From Peptococcaceae bacterium (lineage in GTDB: Bacteria; Bacillota; Desulfotomaculia; Desulfotomaculales; Desulfocucumaceae), in contig JAAXTT010000011.1 in assembly GCA_013336365.1 (NCBI GenBank), positions 1 through 21,496 on the forward strand: DNA of 21,496 bases. Reading direction: 5' to 3'. Both the position numbers and the translations under genes were made by a program. Shown in pieces: positions 1 to 8,003 of this stretch; position 1 is the first letter of the stretch, and each line of letters begins with the position of its first letter. A model generated the notes under the pieces. That model made no database searches. It saw nothing but the letters and a program-made list of their open reading frames with translations, and was not told the origin of the DNA.

Positions 1-678
1 TCTGGGACGAGAAAATGGCACTTCTATTTTCCCCAGTAATTTTCCGGGACGGGAACTAAGAACATAAATACTATCTGACAGAAAGATAGCCTCTTCAATA
101 TCATGGGTAATAAGTATTATAGTTTTCCCAAATCTGAGCCATATTTCCTGGAGCCATTGTTTCATCTTAAACCGGGATATGGCATCTAAGGAACCAAAGG
201 GCTCATCCAATAGTAGTATTTCTCCTCCGGACATGATTGTTCTCAGTAAAGCTGCTCTTTGACTCATGCCTCCGGAAAGCTCATTTGGGTAACTGTCAGC
301 AAAACCCTCCAGACCAAAAAGTGGGAAAAGCTTAAGAGCTTCCTCCCTAGCCTTTTTTTTGTCAGTCCTTGAAATTTCCGGAGAAAGTATTACATTTTCG
401 AGAATAGTTCGCCAAGGCATAAGTAAATCCTTCTGAGGCATGTAGGAGATCACTTTACGGCTATCTTCACCACGATTTCCCGCAATTTCAATATACCCTT
501 GATCAGGGCTCAGTAAACCGCTGATAAGCTTAAAGATTGTGCTTTTGCCACATCCACTGGGGCCGATAATACTGACAAAGCTTCCCTCTTTTACCTCCAG
601 GGATAAATCACTGATTGCTTCAACCCGACCAGATGAGATATTAAAGCCCATAGAAATGTTTTTTAGCTGTAGAATCAT
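1..678 (-). CDS. thiZ: ABC transporter ATP-binding protein, ThiZ-type (C-terminus cut by window edge)
   Basis: Cytoplasmic ATPase of an NitT/TauT/ThiXYZ-type importer that drives uptake of the ligand bound by the adjacent lipoprotein. I translated it from the ATG at 676-678; the frame stays open for 226 codons to base 1, so the C-terminal end is missing. All nucleotide-binding motifs are visible in order: Walker A GPSGCGKST (about residues 37-45), Q-loop MPQKDLL, signature LSGGMSQR, Walker B ILLLDEP, D-loop SLDA and H-loop THD. The start is supported by a GGAGAG Shine-Dalgarno 8 nt upstream. It is the last visible gene of the TPP-riboswitch operon, 32 bp after thiY. The family also serves taurine, nitrate and sulfonates; the thiamin assignment rests on the riboswitch and thiN. 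Confidence 0.9.
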   Translation of the reverse strand, partial: MILQLKNISMGFNISSGRVEAISDLSLEVKEGSFVSIIGPSGCGKSTIFKLISGLLSPDQGYIEIAGNRGEDSRKVISYMPQKDLLMPWRTILENVILSPEISRTDKKKAREEALKLFPLFGLEGFADSYPNELSGGMSQRAALLRTIMSGGEILLLDEPFGSLDAISRFKMKQWLQEIWLRFGKTIILITHDIEEAIFLSDSIYVLSSRPGKLLGKIEVPFSRPR

Positions 679-710
679 AGCTTACTCTCCAGACCTTTTT
701 TATATCCGGT

Positions 711-1709
711 TTATTTTGGCAAATACCCATTAGTAAAGGCTGCCTTAATCTCTATTTTTTGGGGAAGAAGCCCATGAGACTCCATCCAATCAGCATATTT
801 CTGCCAGACCTCTTCTTTTTGTTCACCCCACCTGGAAGCATCATCAATGTACCTTGGACTTAACCATTTCTGACTTCTTTTCACTAAATTCGGATCCAAC
901 TCAGGCACCTGTTTGATAAGAATATCCGCTGCCTGATCCGGATTTTCAGCTGAAAATTCATAGCCCCTGGAAGCAGCAGCCAAAAAGTGTTTTACTAGGT
1001 CCGGGTTACCTGCTATAGTTTTTTCCGAAGTAAATATTAAAGGAGTATAGTAATCCAGAGCCGAATCCAAATCCTTAACCATTATGGTGTTTAGTGGGAT
1101 TCCTCTCATCTCAGCCTCTACTCCGGTCCAACCATAAAAAATCCAGGCAAAATCGATATCCCTGTTGATTGCAGTAAAAAAATCCGTAGTTCCGATATTT
1201 ATTATTTCAAGGGTTTCAGGAGACGCCTTTTCCTTGAGCATCAATGATTTAAGCGTAGCTTCCTCAGAGGCTGCTCCCCAGCCGCCATAGCGCTTACCCT
1301 CAAAATCCTTTGGACTTAGAATATTCAACTCTTTTTTTGAGGCAAAGCAAGAAGTGTTGTGCTGAATAACTGATGCTATTGAGACAATAGGCACTCCAGA
1401 AGATCTGGCCATGGTTATCTCTTCTTGCTGACTAACTCCAAACTGGGCTTTATCTGTAGCAACCAACTCTGTTGTTCCACCCTGGGATGGCTGTACAATC
1501 TCAACATCCAGTCCTTCTTCAGTAAAATAGCCCTTTTCCTTAGCCACATAAATTCCGGTATGATTTGTATTCGGCACCCAGTCCAACATAAATACTACTT
1601 TCTTCAACTCCCCTGAGGGTCTATCACTACTTCCTTTTTCACCACAACCCACTGCTACTGCCGTAATTAACAGCAAAGATGATGCAATTATCAAAAATCT
1701 TTTAAACAT
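711..1709 (-). CDS. thiY: ABC transporter substrate-binding lipoprotein, ThiY/NMT1 family
   Basis: Extracytoplasmic binding protein, 332 aa, anchored to the outer face of the membrane. The N-terminus has a lipoprotein signal peptide: MFKR, a hydrophobic stretch, and lipobox AVGC with the lipidated Cys near residue 22. The mature part begins with the NMT1/THI5-like signature LDWVPNTNHTGIYVAKEKGY and contains GGWGAASEEATLKSL, both typical of ThiY proteins that bind formylaminopyrimidine or HMP, salvage precursors of the thiamin pyrimidine ring. The start follows a GGGAGGA ribosome site at 8 nt. It lies between the permease (31 bp gap) and the ATPase. NMT1-like proteins can bind other ligands such as riboflavin precursors or taurine, but the TPP riboswitch and thiN at the head of the operon favour thiamin salvage. 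Confidence 0.9.
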   Translation of the reverse strand: MFKRFLIIASSLLLITAVAVGCGEKGSSDRPSGELKKVVFMLDWVPNTNHTGIYVAKEKGYFTEEGLDVEIVQPSQGGTTELVATDKAQFGVSQQEEITMARSSGVPIVSIASVIQHNTSCFASKKELNILSPKDFEGKRYGGWGAASEEATLKSLMLKEKASPETLEIINIGTTDFFTAINRDIDFAWIFYGWTGVEAEMRGIPLNTIMVKDLDSALDYYTPLIFTSEKTIAGNPDLVKHFLAAASRGYEFSAENPDQAADILIKQVPELDPNLVKRSQKWLSPRYIDDASRWGEQKEEVWQKYADWMESHGLLPQKIEIKAAFTNGYLPK

Positions 1710-1740
1710 AATATATTCCTCCCAATTTATTAATAATTAG

Positions 1741-2499
1741 TTATTTTGTTCTTTGATAATGCCATGGAATTGTTATCCTGGCACTTAATTCCACAATTAA
1801 AACCAGTAACAAACTCAATAACACTACAGCTGTAATTGCAGCAAAGGCTCTGCCGGTTTGATATGAGTGAGAGGCTCTGGTCAGTATGACCCCAAGACCA
1901 TAACTGGCACCCAACCATTCACCAATTACTGCAGCCATAACACAATAGGTCGCAGATATCTTCAAACCACTGAAAAATGACGGCATAGCCGCCGGTAGCT
2001 TGGCCATAACAATAATTTGTCTCCTGCTGGCACCCATTACCCGCATCAAATCCACCAGTTCAATGTCTATTGAATCCATTCCGCTCAACAAACTGACAGT
2101 GATCGGAAAAATACATACCAGGGCAACAACTAAAATTTTAGGCAGCAAGCCATAGCCAAACCAGATAATTATCAAAGGCGCAACTGTGATAATTGGTATT
2201 GTCTGAGACAAAACCAACAAGGGGTAAATTTCTTTCCCCAGAATTGGCCAGTAGTTCATGGCTAATGCCAAAATCATCCCCAAAACTAAAGCCAGGGCAA
2301 ATCCAGACAGAGCCGCCACAAGGGTGTAACCACCATGTGAAAGCAACAGACCAAAGTCCTCAAATAACGATGTTAAAACATCCAATGGACCGGGCATTAA
2401 CCACAAAGGTATGTCTCCAAAAGTAATCCAAATCTGCCAAAAGGCAATAAAGGCAAGCAAACCACCAAAGGATCTAAAATATCTCAACATATTTGACAC
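1741..2499 (-). CDS. thiX: ABC transporter permease, ThiX-type
   Basis: Integral membrane permease of the thiamin-precursor importer, 252 aa, about six hydrophobic segments, binding-protein-dependent transport family. The EAA loop that contacts the ATPase is visible as LMRVMGASRRQIIVMAKLP followed by AAMPSFFSGLK. The longest reading begins with GTG at 2497-2499, 13 bp after the thiN stop. An ATG three codons in (2488-2490) has AAAAGG 8 nt upstream and is a credible alternative start, giving 249 aa. It is second in the riboswitch-controlled operon. The substrate is inferred from context; the permease sequence alone only places it in the NitT/TauT-like class. Confidence 0.88.
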   Translation of the reverse strand: MSNMLRYFRSFGGLLAFIAFWQIWITFGDIPLWLMPGPLDVLTSLFEDFGLLLSHGGYTLVAALSGFALALVLGMILALAMNYWPILGKEIYPLLVLSQTIPIITVAPLIIIWFGYGLLPKILVVALVCIFPITVSLLSGMDSIDIELVDLMRVMGASRRQIIVMAKLPAAMPSFFSGLKISATYCVMAAVIGEWLGASYGLGVILTRASHSYQTGRAFAAITAVVLLSLLLVLIVELSARITIPWHYQRTK

Positions 2500-2512
2500 C
2501 TTTTCCCTTTAT

Positions 2513-3151
2513 CTACAGATATGAAATCTCATATAAAATAAGTGTCCCTCTTTTAACAGAAATTTCAGCATATTCCTCTGTAACTCTGTTGCTTACACCA
2601 TATGGCTTACCAGTTTCAAATAAGGCATCCTCCAGCTCCCATTGGGCTCCCTTAATCTGAACCCCTTCAACCTTGCAGGTTAAAGGTAGCAGAGAAAAAA
2701 CTGCACCACTGTCTTTAATCCTGACAGGAGATTCTTGGGAAACCAAGCTTATCCTATGTCTGTCATCTATCAAATATGCCCTTACCCCTTTATGCAACAA
2801 GGCAATAAGTAAGTGAATATTGGCTTGGGTATGGTCCAATCTTTCTCCAAGCCCTCCGTAAATTACTATCTCATTAACTTTGTTTTCCAAGGCAACCTCT
2901 ATTGCAAGCTCAGTATCAACCTCATTCTTATCTCTTGGAAATTTAATAATTATGCTTCCTTTGTCTTGAAATTCATCTAAGAGACTAGGTTTCACAGAAT
3001 CCATATCTCCCACAATATAATTCGGAACAATACCAAGGACAGCGGCATGCCTGGCACCACTGTCAGCACAGATTACCAGGTCACAGCTCTCCACTTTTAT
3101 TTTATTGTAGTCCCTAATAGTTGCCCCGGAAAAAATTATTGATTTCATCAT
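2513..3151 (-). CDS. thiN: Thiamin pyrophosphokinase
   Basis: Converts thiamin plus ATP to thiamin diphosphate in the cytoplasm, the last step of thiamin salvage. 212 aa, the usual length. Visible family motifs: CADSGARHA near residue 29, VGDMDS near 48, RDKNEVDTE near 73, GGLGERLDHTQAN near 99, and the C-terminal GVSNR. These form the ATP and thiamin binding site of the TPK catalytic and B1-binding domains. Two consecutive ATGs (3151 and 3148) lie just after a strong TAGGAGGG site; I keep the upstream one. It is the first gene behind the TPP riboswitch and its terminator, so expression should fall when TPP is plentiful. The thiXYZ genes follow in the same direction. Confidence 0.95.
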   Translation of the reverse strand: MMKSIIFSGATIRDYNKIKVESCDLVICADSGARHAAVLGIVPNYIVGDMDSVKPSLLDEFQDKGSIIIKFPRDKNEVDTELAIEVALENKVNEIVIYGGLGERLDHTQANIHLLIALLHKGVRAYLIDDRHRISLVSQESPVRIKDSGAVFSLLPLTCKVEGVQIKGAQWELEDALFETGKPYGVSNRVTEEYAEISVKRGTLILYEISYL

Positions 3152-3182
3152 CTACCCTCCTAAAAACACATACCTTAACAAT

Positions 3183-3210
3183 AAAAAAACACATCTGATA
3201 GGATGCGTTT
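3183..3210 (-). terminator. Intrinsic terminator of the TPP riboswitch
   Basis: On the minus strand, AAACGCATC and GATGTGTTT form a 9-bp stem (one G-U pair) around a 6-nt loop, followed by a run of seven T. It lies between the aptamer and thiN, about 32 nt upstream of the thiN ATG, as expected for an expression platform that stops transcription when TPP is bound. I could not assign the competing antiterminator with certainty. Confidence 0.88.
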
Positions 3211-3216
3211 AAATAC

Positions 3217-3315
3217 AAAATCAACTCCCTACGCAGGCATTATCCCGATCAGGTAATAGGGTCAGGTGCTAAAAAGCCCTTTCTCAGCCCATTTCATGAG
3301 CTCCCCACTATTTTT
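3217..3315 (-). promoter_or_regulatory. TPP riboswitch (THI element) aptamer
   Basis: All conserved THI-box blocks are readable on the minus strand in the correct order: GGGGAGC (about 3306-3300), GCTGAGA (3288-3282), ACCTGATC (3254-3247), GGATAATGCC (3245-3236) and GCGTAGGGA (3234-3226). An AU-rich P1 helix with wobble pairs closes the element. It binds thiamin pyrophosphate and here precedes an intrinsic terminator, so it acts at transcription and controls thiN-thiX-thiY-thiZ. Confidence 0.96.
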
Positions 3316-3340
3316 TTGTGATACTGATAAGTATTTTATT

Positions 3341-3369
3341 ATTATATCTGCCCAGCACAACTAAAACAA
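3341..3369 (-). promoter_or_regulatory. Sigma-A-type promoter of the thi operon
   Basis: Minus-strand -35 TTGTTT (3369-3364) and -10 TATAAT (3346-3341) are separated by 17 nt. Transcription would start near 3334, about 20 nt before the riboswitch aptamer. Confidence 0.65.
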
Positions 3370-3396
3370 CCTGCTTTTAGAAAAATAAGACTGCCT

Positions 3397-5271
3397 TTAT
3401 CCATTGCTGTCTAAAGCACGGTTCATAATTTTATAGATTCTTTCAATCATAAGCCCACCCCTATCAGTCAAACCTGCAGAAAGAAAGGCATTATCGGCAA
3501 TCTGTTCTATACATGACCTAAGGAAATCCAAATCGGAACCGGATTCCTTAAATTTTGCCAATTTAATAATAACTTGATGTCTTGGGTTTATCTCCAAAAT
3601 TTTAGAGCCTGCATTACTAAAACCGCTCTCTGCTGCCTTTAGAACTCTTTGCATAGCAGTTGTATATGTTTGATCAGAATTGACCAACATAGCCGGACTG
3701 CCTAATAATCTCTTAGATTCTCTAACCTCGCTTATGCTGTCACCAATAATTTCCTTCATCAAGGCAGCAAGAGAAAAAATCTCATCTTGGTTCAAAACCT
3801 CACTACCTTCACCTGACCCCTCAGAAATAAAAAGATCAAGATCAGCCTGGTCAGCAGAAACGAATTTCTTTTGCCGGTATTCATAGAGAGCTGATATTAC
3901 AAAATCATCAACAGGCTCATGTAAATAAAGCACCTCTATATCCTTTTCCCTAAAAATCTCCAAATACGGACCGGATTCGATAAGCTCTCTTGAAGGGCAA
4001 TTTATATAGTAAATATCTGTCTGCCCTTCCTTCATTTCTGCAACATATTCCTCTAGAGAGATCAATTCCTCATTATCTTTTTTACTACTGTTGAATCTAA
4101 GTAATTTAGCCAGGGATTCCCGACTTTCAGGATCATTGACACAGCCCTCTTTGATAAATCTGGAGAATTTACTCCAAAAAATACCGTATTTCTCTTTATC
4201 CTCTGACTGTTTTTCAATAAATGTCAACACTCTCTTGGTTAAATATTTTCTCATTTTTTTTACTAAAATACTATTTTGAGCAGTCTCTCTGGAAATATTT
4301 AATGGTAGATCTTCTGAGTCTACAACACCCTTAATAAATCTAAAATATTCCGGGAATATATCAGTCGATTTTTGATCAATCAAAACCTTCCTTGAATAAA
4401 TACTGACTCCAGGCTCCAGGTGACCCATGCCATATAATTCCGGATTATCGGCCGGTATATAAAGCAAGGCATTTAACTGAAGAGGGGCATCTGATGAAAT
4501 ATGAAGTCTGAACATGGGATCGGAATAAGAATTTGTAAAATACTTGTAAAATTCATTATATTCCTCATCACTAACTTCATTTTTATTTCTGCTCCAGATT
4601 GCTTGAACAGTATTAATTTTCTCACCATTGATTTTTATATCAAAGGGAATAAAATTGGAATACTGTTGAACAATACGCTTTACTTTTTCAGAATCGGCAT
4701 ACTCATGAGCATCTTCCTTTAATGTGACAATAATCCTAGTGCCTCTTTGCAGTCCATCAACCTCTGTTACAGTATAGCTGCCTACCCCTTCTGATGACCA
4801 CTCCCAACCCAAAGAACCTTCCCTATAGGAAAGAGATTGAACTGTAACCTTTGCTCCTGCCATAAAGGCCGCATAAAAACCGACTCCGAATTGACCAATC
4901 AATTGAGTATTGTTTTGCTCTCCCTCAGCCAAACCCTTGATAAATTCCCTTGAACCGGAATGAGCTATAGTCCCAAGATTGCTAATCAGCTCTTCTCTGC
5001 TCATACCTATGCCGGTATCTGATATTATAAAGGTCTTATTATTGTCATCAGTTTCTATGTTGATTTCCAAAGGCAATTCTTTTTGGATAATATTATCCTC
5101 GGTCAAAGAAATTAAACGTAGCTTTTCCAATGCATCTGATGCATTGGAAATCAGTTCTCTAACAAAGATATCCCTTTCGGTATACAGGGAATTAATTACA
5201 ATGTCCAGCATTTGGGAAACCTCTGCCTGAAATTCAAGTTTTTCCGGTTTATGCTGTTCAATATTACTCAT
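3397..5271 (-). CDS. htpG: Molecular chaperone HtpG (bacterial Hsp90)
   Basis: ATP-dependent cytosolic chaperone that remodels client proteins as a homodimer. 624 aa, full length for the family. The N-terminal GHKL ATPase domain shows LISNASDALEKLR (Asn43), SDTGIGM (Asp85), LGTIAHSGSREF near 99-110 and the QFGVGFYAAF lid segment near 127-136. The middle domain carries the catalytic-loop arginine in DLPLNISRE (Arg328), and a complete C-terminal dimerisation domain follows. The ATG at 5269-5271 has an AGGAGG site about 10 nt upstream. It is monocistronic as far as can be seen: its own promoter lies upstream and the thi operon promoter begins right after the stop. No CIRCE heat-shock operator is visible. 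Confidence 0.97.
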   Translation of the reverse strand: MSNIEQHKPEKLEFQAEVSQMLDIVINSLYTERDIFVRELISNASDALEKLRLISLTEDNIIQKELPLEINIETDDNNKTFIISDTGIGMSREELISNLGTIAHSGSREFIKGLAEGEQNNTQLIGQFGVGFYAAFMAGAKVTVQSLSYREGSLGWEWSSEGVGSYTVTEVDGLQRGTRIIVTLKEDAHEYADSEKVKRIVQQYSNFIPFDIKINGEKINTVQAIWSRNKNEVSDEEYNEFYKYFTNSYSDPMFRLHISSDAPLQLNALLYIPADNPELYGMGHLEPGVSIYSRKVLIDQKSTDIFPEYFRFIKGVVDSEDLPLNISRETAQNSILVKKMRKYLTKRVLTFIEKQSEDKEKYGIFWSKFSRFIKEGCVNDPESRESLAKLLRFNSSKKDNEELISLEEYVAEMKEGQTDIYYINCPSRELIESGPYLEIFREKDIEVLYLHEPVDDFVISALYEYRQKKFVSADQADLDLFISEGSGEGSEVLNQDEIFSLAALMKEIIGDSISEVRESKRLLGSPAMLVNSDQTYTTAMQRVLKAAESGFSNAGSKILEINPRHQVIIKLAKFKESGSDLDFLRSCIEQIADNAFLSAGLTDRGGLMIERIYKIMNRALDSNG

Positions 5272-5330
5272 AAAAAAACAACCTCCTCAGAGTATTGCTG
5301 ATTTTAAATATAACTTCTCTCGTCAGATAA

Positions 5331-5360
5331 ATTATAGCAATCTGCCCTTTAGACTGTCAA
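5331..5360 (-). promoter_or_regulatory. Consensus sigma-A promoter of htpG
   Basis: On the minus strand, TTGACA (5360-5355) and TATAAT (5336-5331), both exact consensus hexamers, are 18 nt apart. The predicted start near 5324 gives a leader of about 50 nt ending in the AGGAGG ribosome site. Confidence 0.85.
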
Positions 5361-5371
5361 CAGGGCCTTAT

Positions 5372-5580
5372 CTCTATCTGTTTCCATCCCGGCAAATTTA
5401 TTGTATTTAAATATATAAAGGAATTAATCATATAATCAAGAATAATAAATATCGGTACTGAAATACTTATTATATTCAGCGAAAATTAATTTGCCTTTAC
5501 CTTTTAGCAGCTTGCAAAAAACACCTGTTAACGATTACCATTAAATTAGACTATTATGTTAATAAGTTAGGGGAAATATA
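5372..5580. other. AT-rich divergent intergenic region between htpG and the pit operon
   Basis: This region must hold the promoter of the plus-strand DUF47-pit operon. Two weak candidates are visible: TATAAT at 5431-5436 with no good -35, and TTAACG (5528-5533) with TATTAT (5552-5557) at 18-nt spacing, close to the ribosome site. An imperfect inverted repeat, CTGAA/TTCAG, spans about 5458-5479. No small gene or RNA was recognised. Confidence 0.35.
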
Positions 5581-6219
5581 GTGATTATTAAAAACTTCTT
5601 CAAAAAGAAACCCAATCTTTTTTATCAATATTTTCAAAAAATTATTGATAACCTGGAAGTAGCTACGGATATCTTCATTAAACAGCTTGATAATTTGGAT
5701 GATACAGTCAAGGCGGAAAGCTATTTTCAGGAAATTAAGGCTCTGGAGCAAAAGGGTGACCAATACACCCATCATATTATTGTGGAACTCAACAAAGCAT
5801 TTATCACCCCCCTGGAAAGCGAAGATATAATGGACCTTGCCTTACGTTTGGATGATGTGCTAAATTGCTTGATGTTTAATGCCTCAAATATTTTGATGTA
5901 TAATGTCAAGGAAACTGACCAGACCATGAAGCTGTTTATCCAGAATATTCAGGAATGCATGAAGGAGCTGTTTTCAGCGGTTGAATTGCTAACCCATGAT
6001 AAGCTCAAGGAAATGTCAAAGCACACCCATGTAATCAATGATCTGGAGGATTCAGCCAACGAAACCCTAAGAAGTGGGCTAAAGGAATTATTCCACAACA
6101 GTAACGATCCAATAGAGCTGATTAAGAAAAAAGAAATCTATTCAATGATGGAATCCTTCTCTGATAATATTGAGGATGTTGCCAATACTTTAGAAGGAAT
6201 CATTATGCGGAATTCATAG
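5581..6219 (+). CDS. DUF47 family protein (PhoU-like Pit accessory protein)
   Basis: 212-aa, all-alpha, cytoplasmic PhoU-like protein of the DUF47/YkaA family, commonly encoded directly before Pit-type phosphate transporters and thought to modulate their activity. The sequence is rich in charged helices with the expected patterns, for example FIKQLDNLDD, LEQKGDQYTHHI and DLALRLDDVLNCLMFNA, plus the C-terminal MMESFSDNIEDVANTLEGI. The ExxxD-type acidic helices are the metal-binding positions in PhoU relatives. The start is GTG at 5581 behind a TTAGGGGAA ribosome site. The stop overlaps the ribosome site of the next gene (9-bp gap), so the two are co-translated. The regulatory role comes from family knowledge and context, not from the sequence itself. 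Confidence 0.9.
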   Translation: MIIKNFFKKKPNLFYQYFQKIIDNLEVATDIFIKQLDNLDDTVKAESYFQEIKALEQKGDQYTHHIIVELNKAFITPLESEDIMDLALRLDDVLNCLMFNASNILMYNVKETDQTMKLFIQNIQECMKELFSAVELLTHDKLKEMSKHTHVINDLEDSANETLRSGLKELFHNSNDPIELIKKKEIYSMMESFSDNIEDVANTLEGIIMRNS

Positions 6220-6228
6220 GAGCAAAAA

Positions 6229-7230
6229 ATGAACGAATCGACATTATTTATTACCGCACTGGTGGTTTTTTTAGCACTGATTTTTGATTTTATAAATGGC
6301 TTTCACGATACAGCAAATGCCATAGCAACCTCTATATCCAGCAAAGCACTGCCACCAAGAGTAGCTATTATGCTGGCATCCGCCATGAATCTGGTTGGTG
6401 CTCTTACCTTCACCGGGGTAGCTAAAACCATTGGCAGCAAAATAGCTGATCCATTCACCCTTCAAAATGGCTCTTATATTGTAGTAGCCGCTTTGATTGC
6501 CGCTATTATATGGAATCTGGCAACTTGGTATTATGGAATACCAAGCTCTTCGTCCCATGCCCTGATTGGTTCCCTAGCCGGTGGTGTTGTTGCTTCTGCC
6601 GGCTTCCAGGCAGTTAATATGGCCGGATTTATTTCCATATTAAAGTCCTTGGTTTTTTCTCCTATCTTTGCCTTTATTATTGGTTACCTGGTAATGAGCA
6701 TAATAAAGGTACTATTCAGCAGAGCAAATGCCCTTAAGGCAAACCGAAGATTTAGGATTTTACAGATATTTACCGCTGCATGGCAGGCCTTCAGCCATGG
6801 TACAAATGATGCACAAAAATCAATGGGCATTATCACCTTTGCCCTTATTGCCGGAGGCTTCCAACAGGATATGGAAATAGCTCTTTGGGTTAAAGTATCC
6901 TGTGCTATAACGATGGCACTTGGGACATCTATTGGCGGATGGAAAATCATAAAGACGGTGGGCACCAGAATAATTAAAATTGAACCCTCCAATGGCTTTG
7001 CTGCAGATATATCCTCTGCCTCAATAATACTTATTGCCACTATATTTAAACTTCCTGTAAGCACCACCCACGTTATCTCATCTGCAATAATGGGGGTAGG
7101 ATCAGCAAAACGGTTCCACATGGTTAAATGGGGAACCGCTCAAAAAATAGTTACTGCTTGGTTAATAACTCTTCCAATCACATTTATAATGGCAACACTT
7201 ATTTATCATATAATAACCTTATTAATGTAA
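6229..7230 (+). CDS. pit: Inorganic phosphate transporter, Pit family
   Basis: Polytopic membrane carrier that imports phosphate, usually as a metal-phosphate complex, with protons (some members use sodium). 333 aa, about ten membrane segments, typical of short bacterial Pit proteins. The duplicated PiT signature is clear: GFHDTANAIA at 24-33 in the first half and SHGTNDAQKSMG at 189-200 in the second. GIPSSSSHAL near 103 and LPVSTTHVISS near 275 form the matching substrate-site pair. The start ATG follows AGGAG, which overlaps the upstream stop codon. It is second in a two-gene operon with the DUF47 protein. It converges with the hydrogenase operon, 37 bp between stops, and no clear terminator is visible there. 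Confidence 0.95.
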   Translation: MNESTLFITALVVFLALIFDFINGFHDTANAIATSISSKALPPRVAIMLASAMNLVGALTFTGVAKTIGSKIADPFTLQNGSYIVVAALIAAIIWNLATWYYGIPSSSSHALIGSLAGGVVASAGFQAVNMAGFISILKSLVFSPIFAFIIGYLVMSIIKVLFSRANALKANRRFRILQIFTAAWQAFSHGTNDAQKSMGIITFALIAGGFQQDMEIALWVKVSCAITMALGTSIGGWKIIKTVGTRIIKIEPSNGFAADISSASIILIATIFKLPVSTTHVISSAIMGVGSAKRFHMVKWGTAQKIVTAWLITLPITFIMATLIYHIITLLM

Positions 7231-7267
7231 TGTTCATTGTAAACCTGATTGCAACAAAAGGATGCTC

Positions 7268-7990
7268 TTAAAGCTTCTCAACTGCTTTTAATAAACCATG
7301 AATTAAAGCCTGAGGCCTAGGTGGACAACCTGGAATATAAACATCTACGGGCAATATGTTTTCCACTCCACTATGGTGAGCATAGCTTTTCTCGCAGATT
7401 CCACCACTGCAAGCACAGGTGCCCACTGCAACAACTAATTTTGGTGCGGGAGTAGCCTTAAAGGTTCTAATAGCAGCTATCTCCAGATTTCTGGTTACCG
7501 GTCCTGTTACCATAAGAATATCCGCATGACGAGGTGAGGCCACAAAGTCAAATCCAAGTCTTTGTATATCATAAACCGGACCTGTTAAAGCAACCATTTC
7601 CCAATCACAACCATTGCATGAACCTGCATCAAGATGTCTTATATGGACTGAACGACCAAAGCCCGGTTGACCTTTATTGAATCGTTCCGACTGCGTCTTC
7701 TCCGGCAAAGTCAATTCATATTCATCACCCATAGTTACAGCTCCATTGGCACATTGGTCTTCGCAATAACCACAGAAAATGCATTTTTCTACCTGAACAT
7801 ATGGTATTTTGCTCTTTTCAATAGCAATCGCACCTGTGGGGCAGCATTCAACACATAATCCACACAAATTACACTTATCTGAGTCCCACACTGGTTTACC
7901 ACGAAAATTAGATGACACCGGTTTTTTATCATAGGGATAACTATCTGTTGACATTCCTGTTTTGTAGCCTTTTCTAAATATCCTTAACAT
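7268..7990 (-). CDS. hyfI: Group 4 hydrogenase small subunit fused to a 2[4Fe-4S] ferredoxin domain (HyfH-HyfI type)
   Basis: 240-aa electron-transfer subunit of the hydrogenase. The N-terminal half is a bacterial-type ferredoxin with two CxxCxxCxxxC motifs (Cys40/43/46/50 and Cys70/73/76/80), equivalent to the separate HycF/HyfH/NuoI-like protein. The C-terminal half is NuoB/HycG/HyfI-like with the four proximal-cluster cysteines: GSCNGC (Cys125, Cys128), GTC (Cys192) and PGCPPRP (Cys222). The fusion gives three [4Fe-4S] clusters in one chain, plausibly a wire from soluble ferredoxin to the NiFe site. The ATG at 7990 follows AAAGGTGG. The gene lies 13 bp after hyfG and is the last of the operon. 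The linker at about 90-115 shows no stop or frameshift. Confidence 0.92.
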   Translation of the reverse strand: MLRIFRKGYKTGMSTDSYPYDKKPVSSNFRGKPVWDSDKCNLCGLCVECCPTGAIAIEKSKIPYVQVEKCIFCGYCEDQCANGAVTMGDEYELTLPEKTQSERFNKGQPGFGRSVHIRHLDAGSCNGCDWEMVALTGPVYDIQRLGFDFVASPRHADILMVTGPVTRNLEIAAIRTFKATPAPKLVVAVGTCACSGGICEKSYAHHSGVENILPVDVYIPGCPPRPQALIHGLLKAVEKL

Positions 7991-8003
7991 TTAAATTCCA
8001 CCT

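Noticed and set aside
5521..5560. PhoP box upstream of the DUF47-pit operon
   Set aside because: TTAACG and TTAAAT fragments occur, but not as TTAACA-like repeats at 11-bp spacing.
6684..7121. 145-codon minus-strand open frame within pit
   Set aside because: Complementary-strand shadow of the Pit membrane helices; pit has full PiT motifs and a ribosome site.
7231..7267. Bidirectional terminator between pit and hyfI
   Set aside because: No inverted repeat long enough to form a stable hairpin was found in the 37-bp gap.
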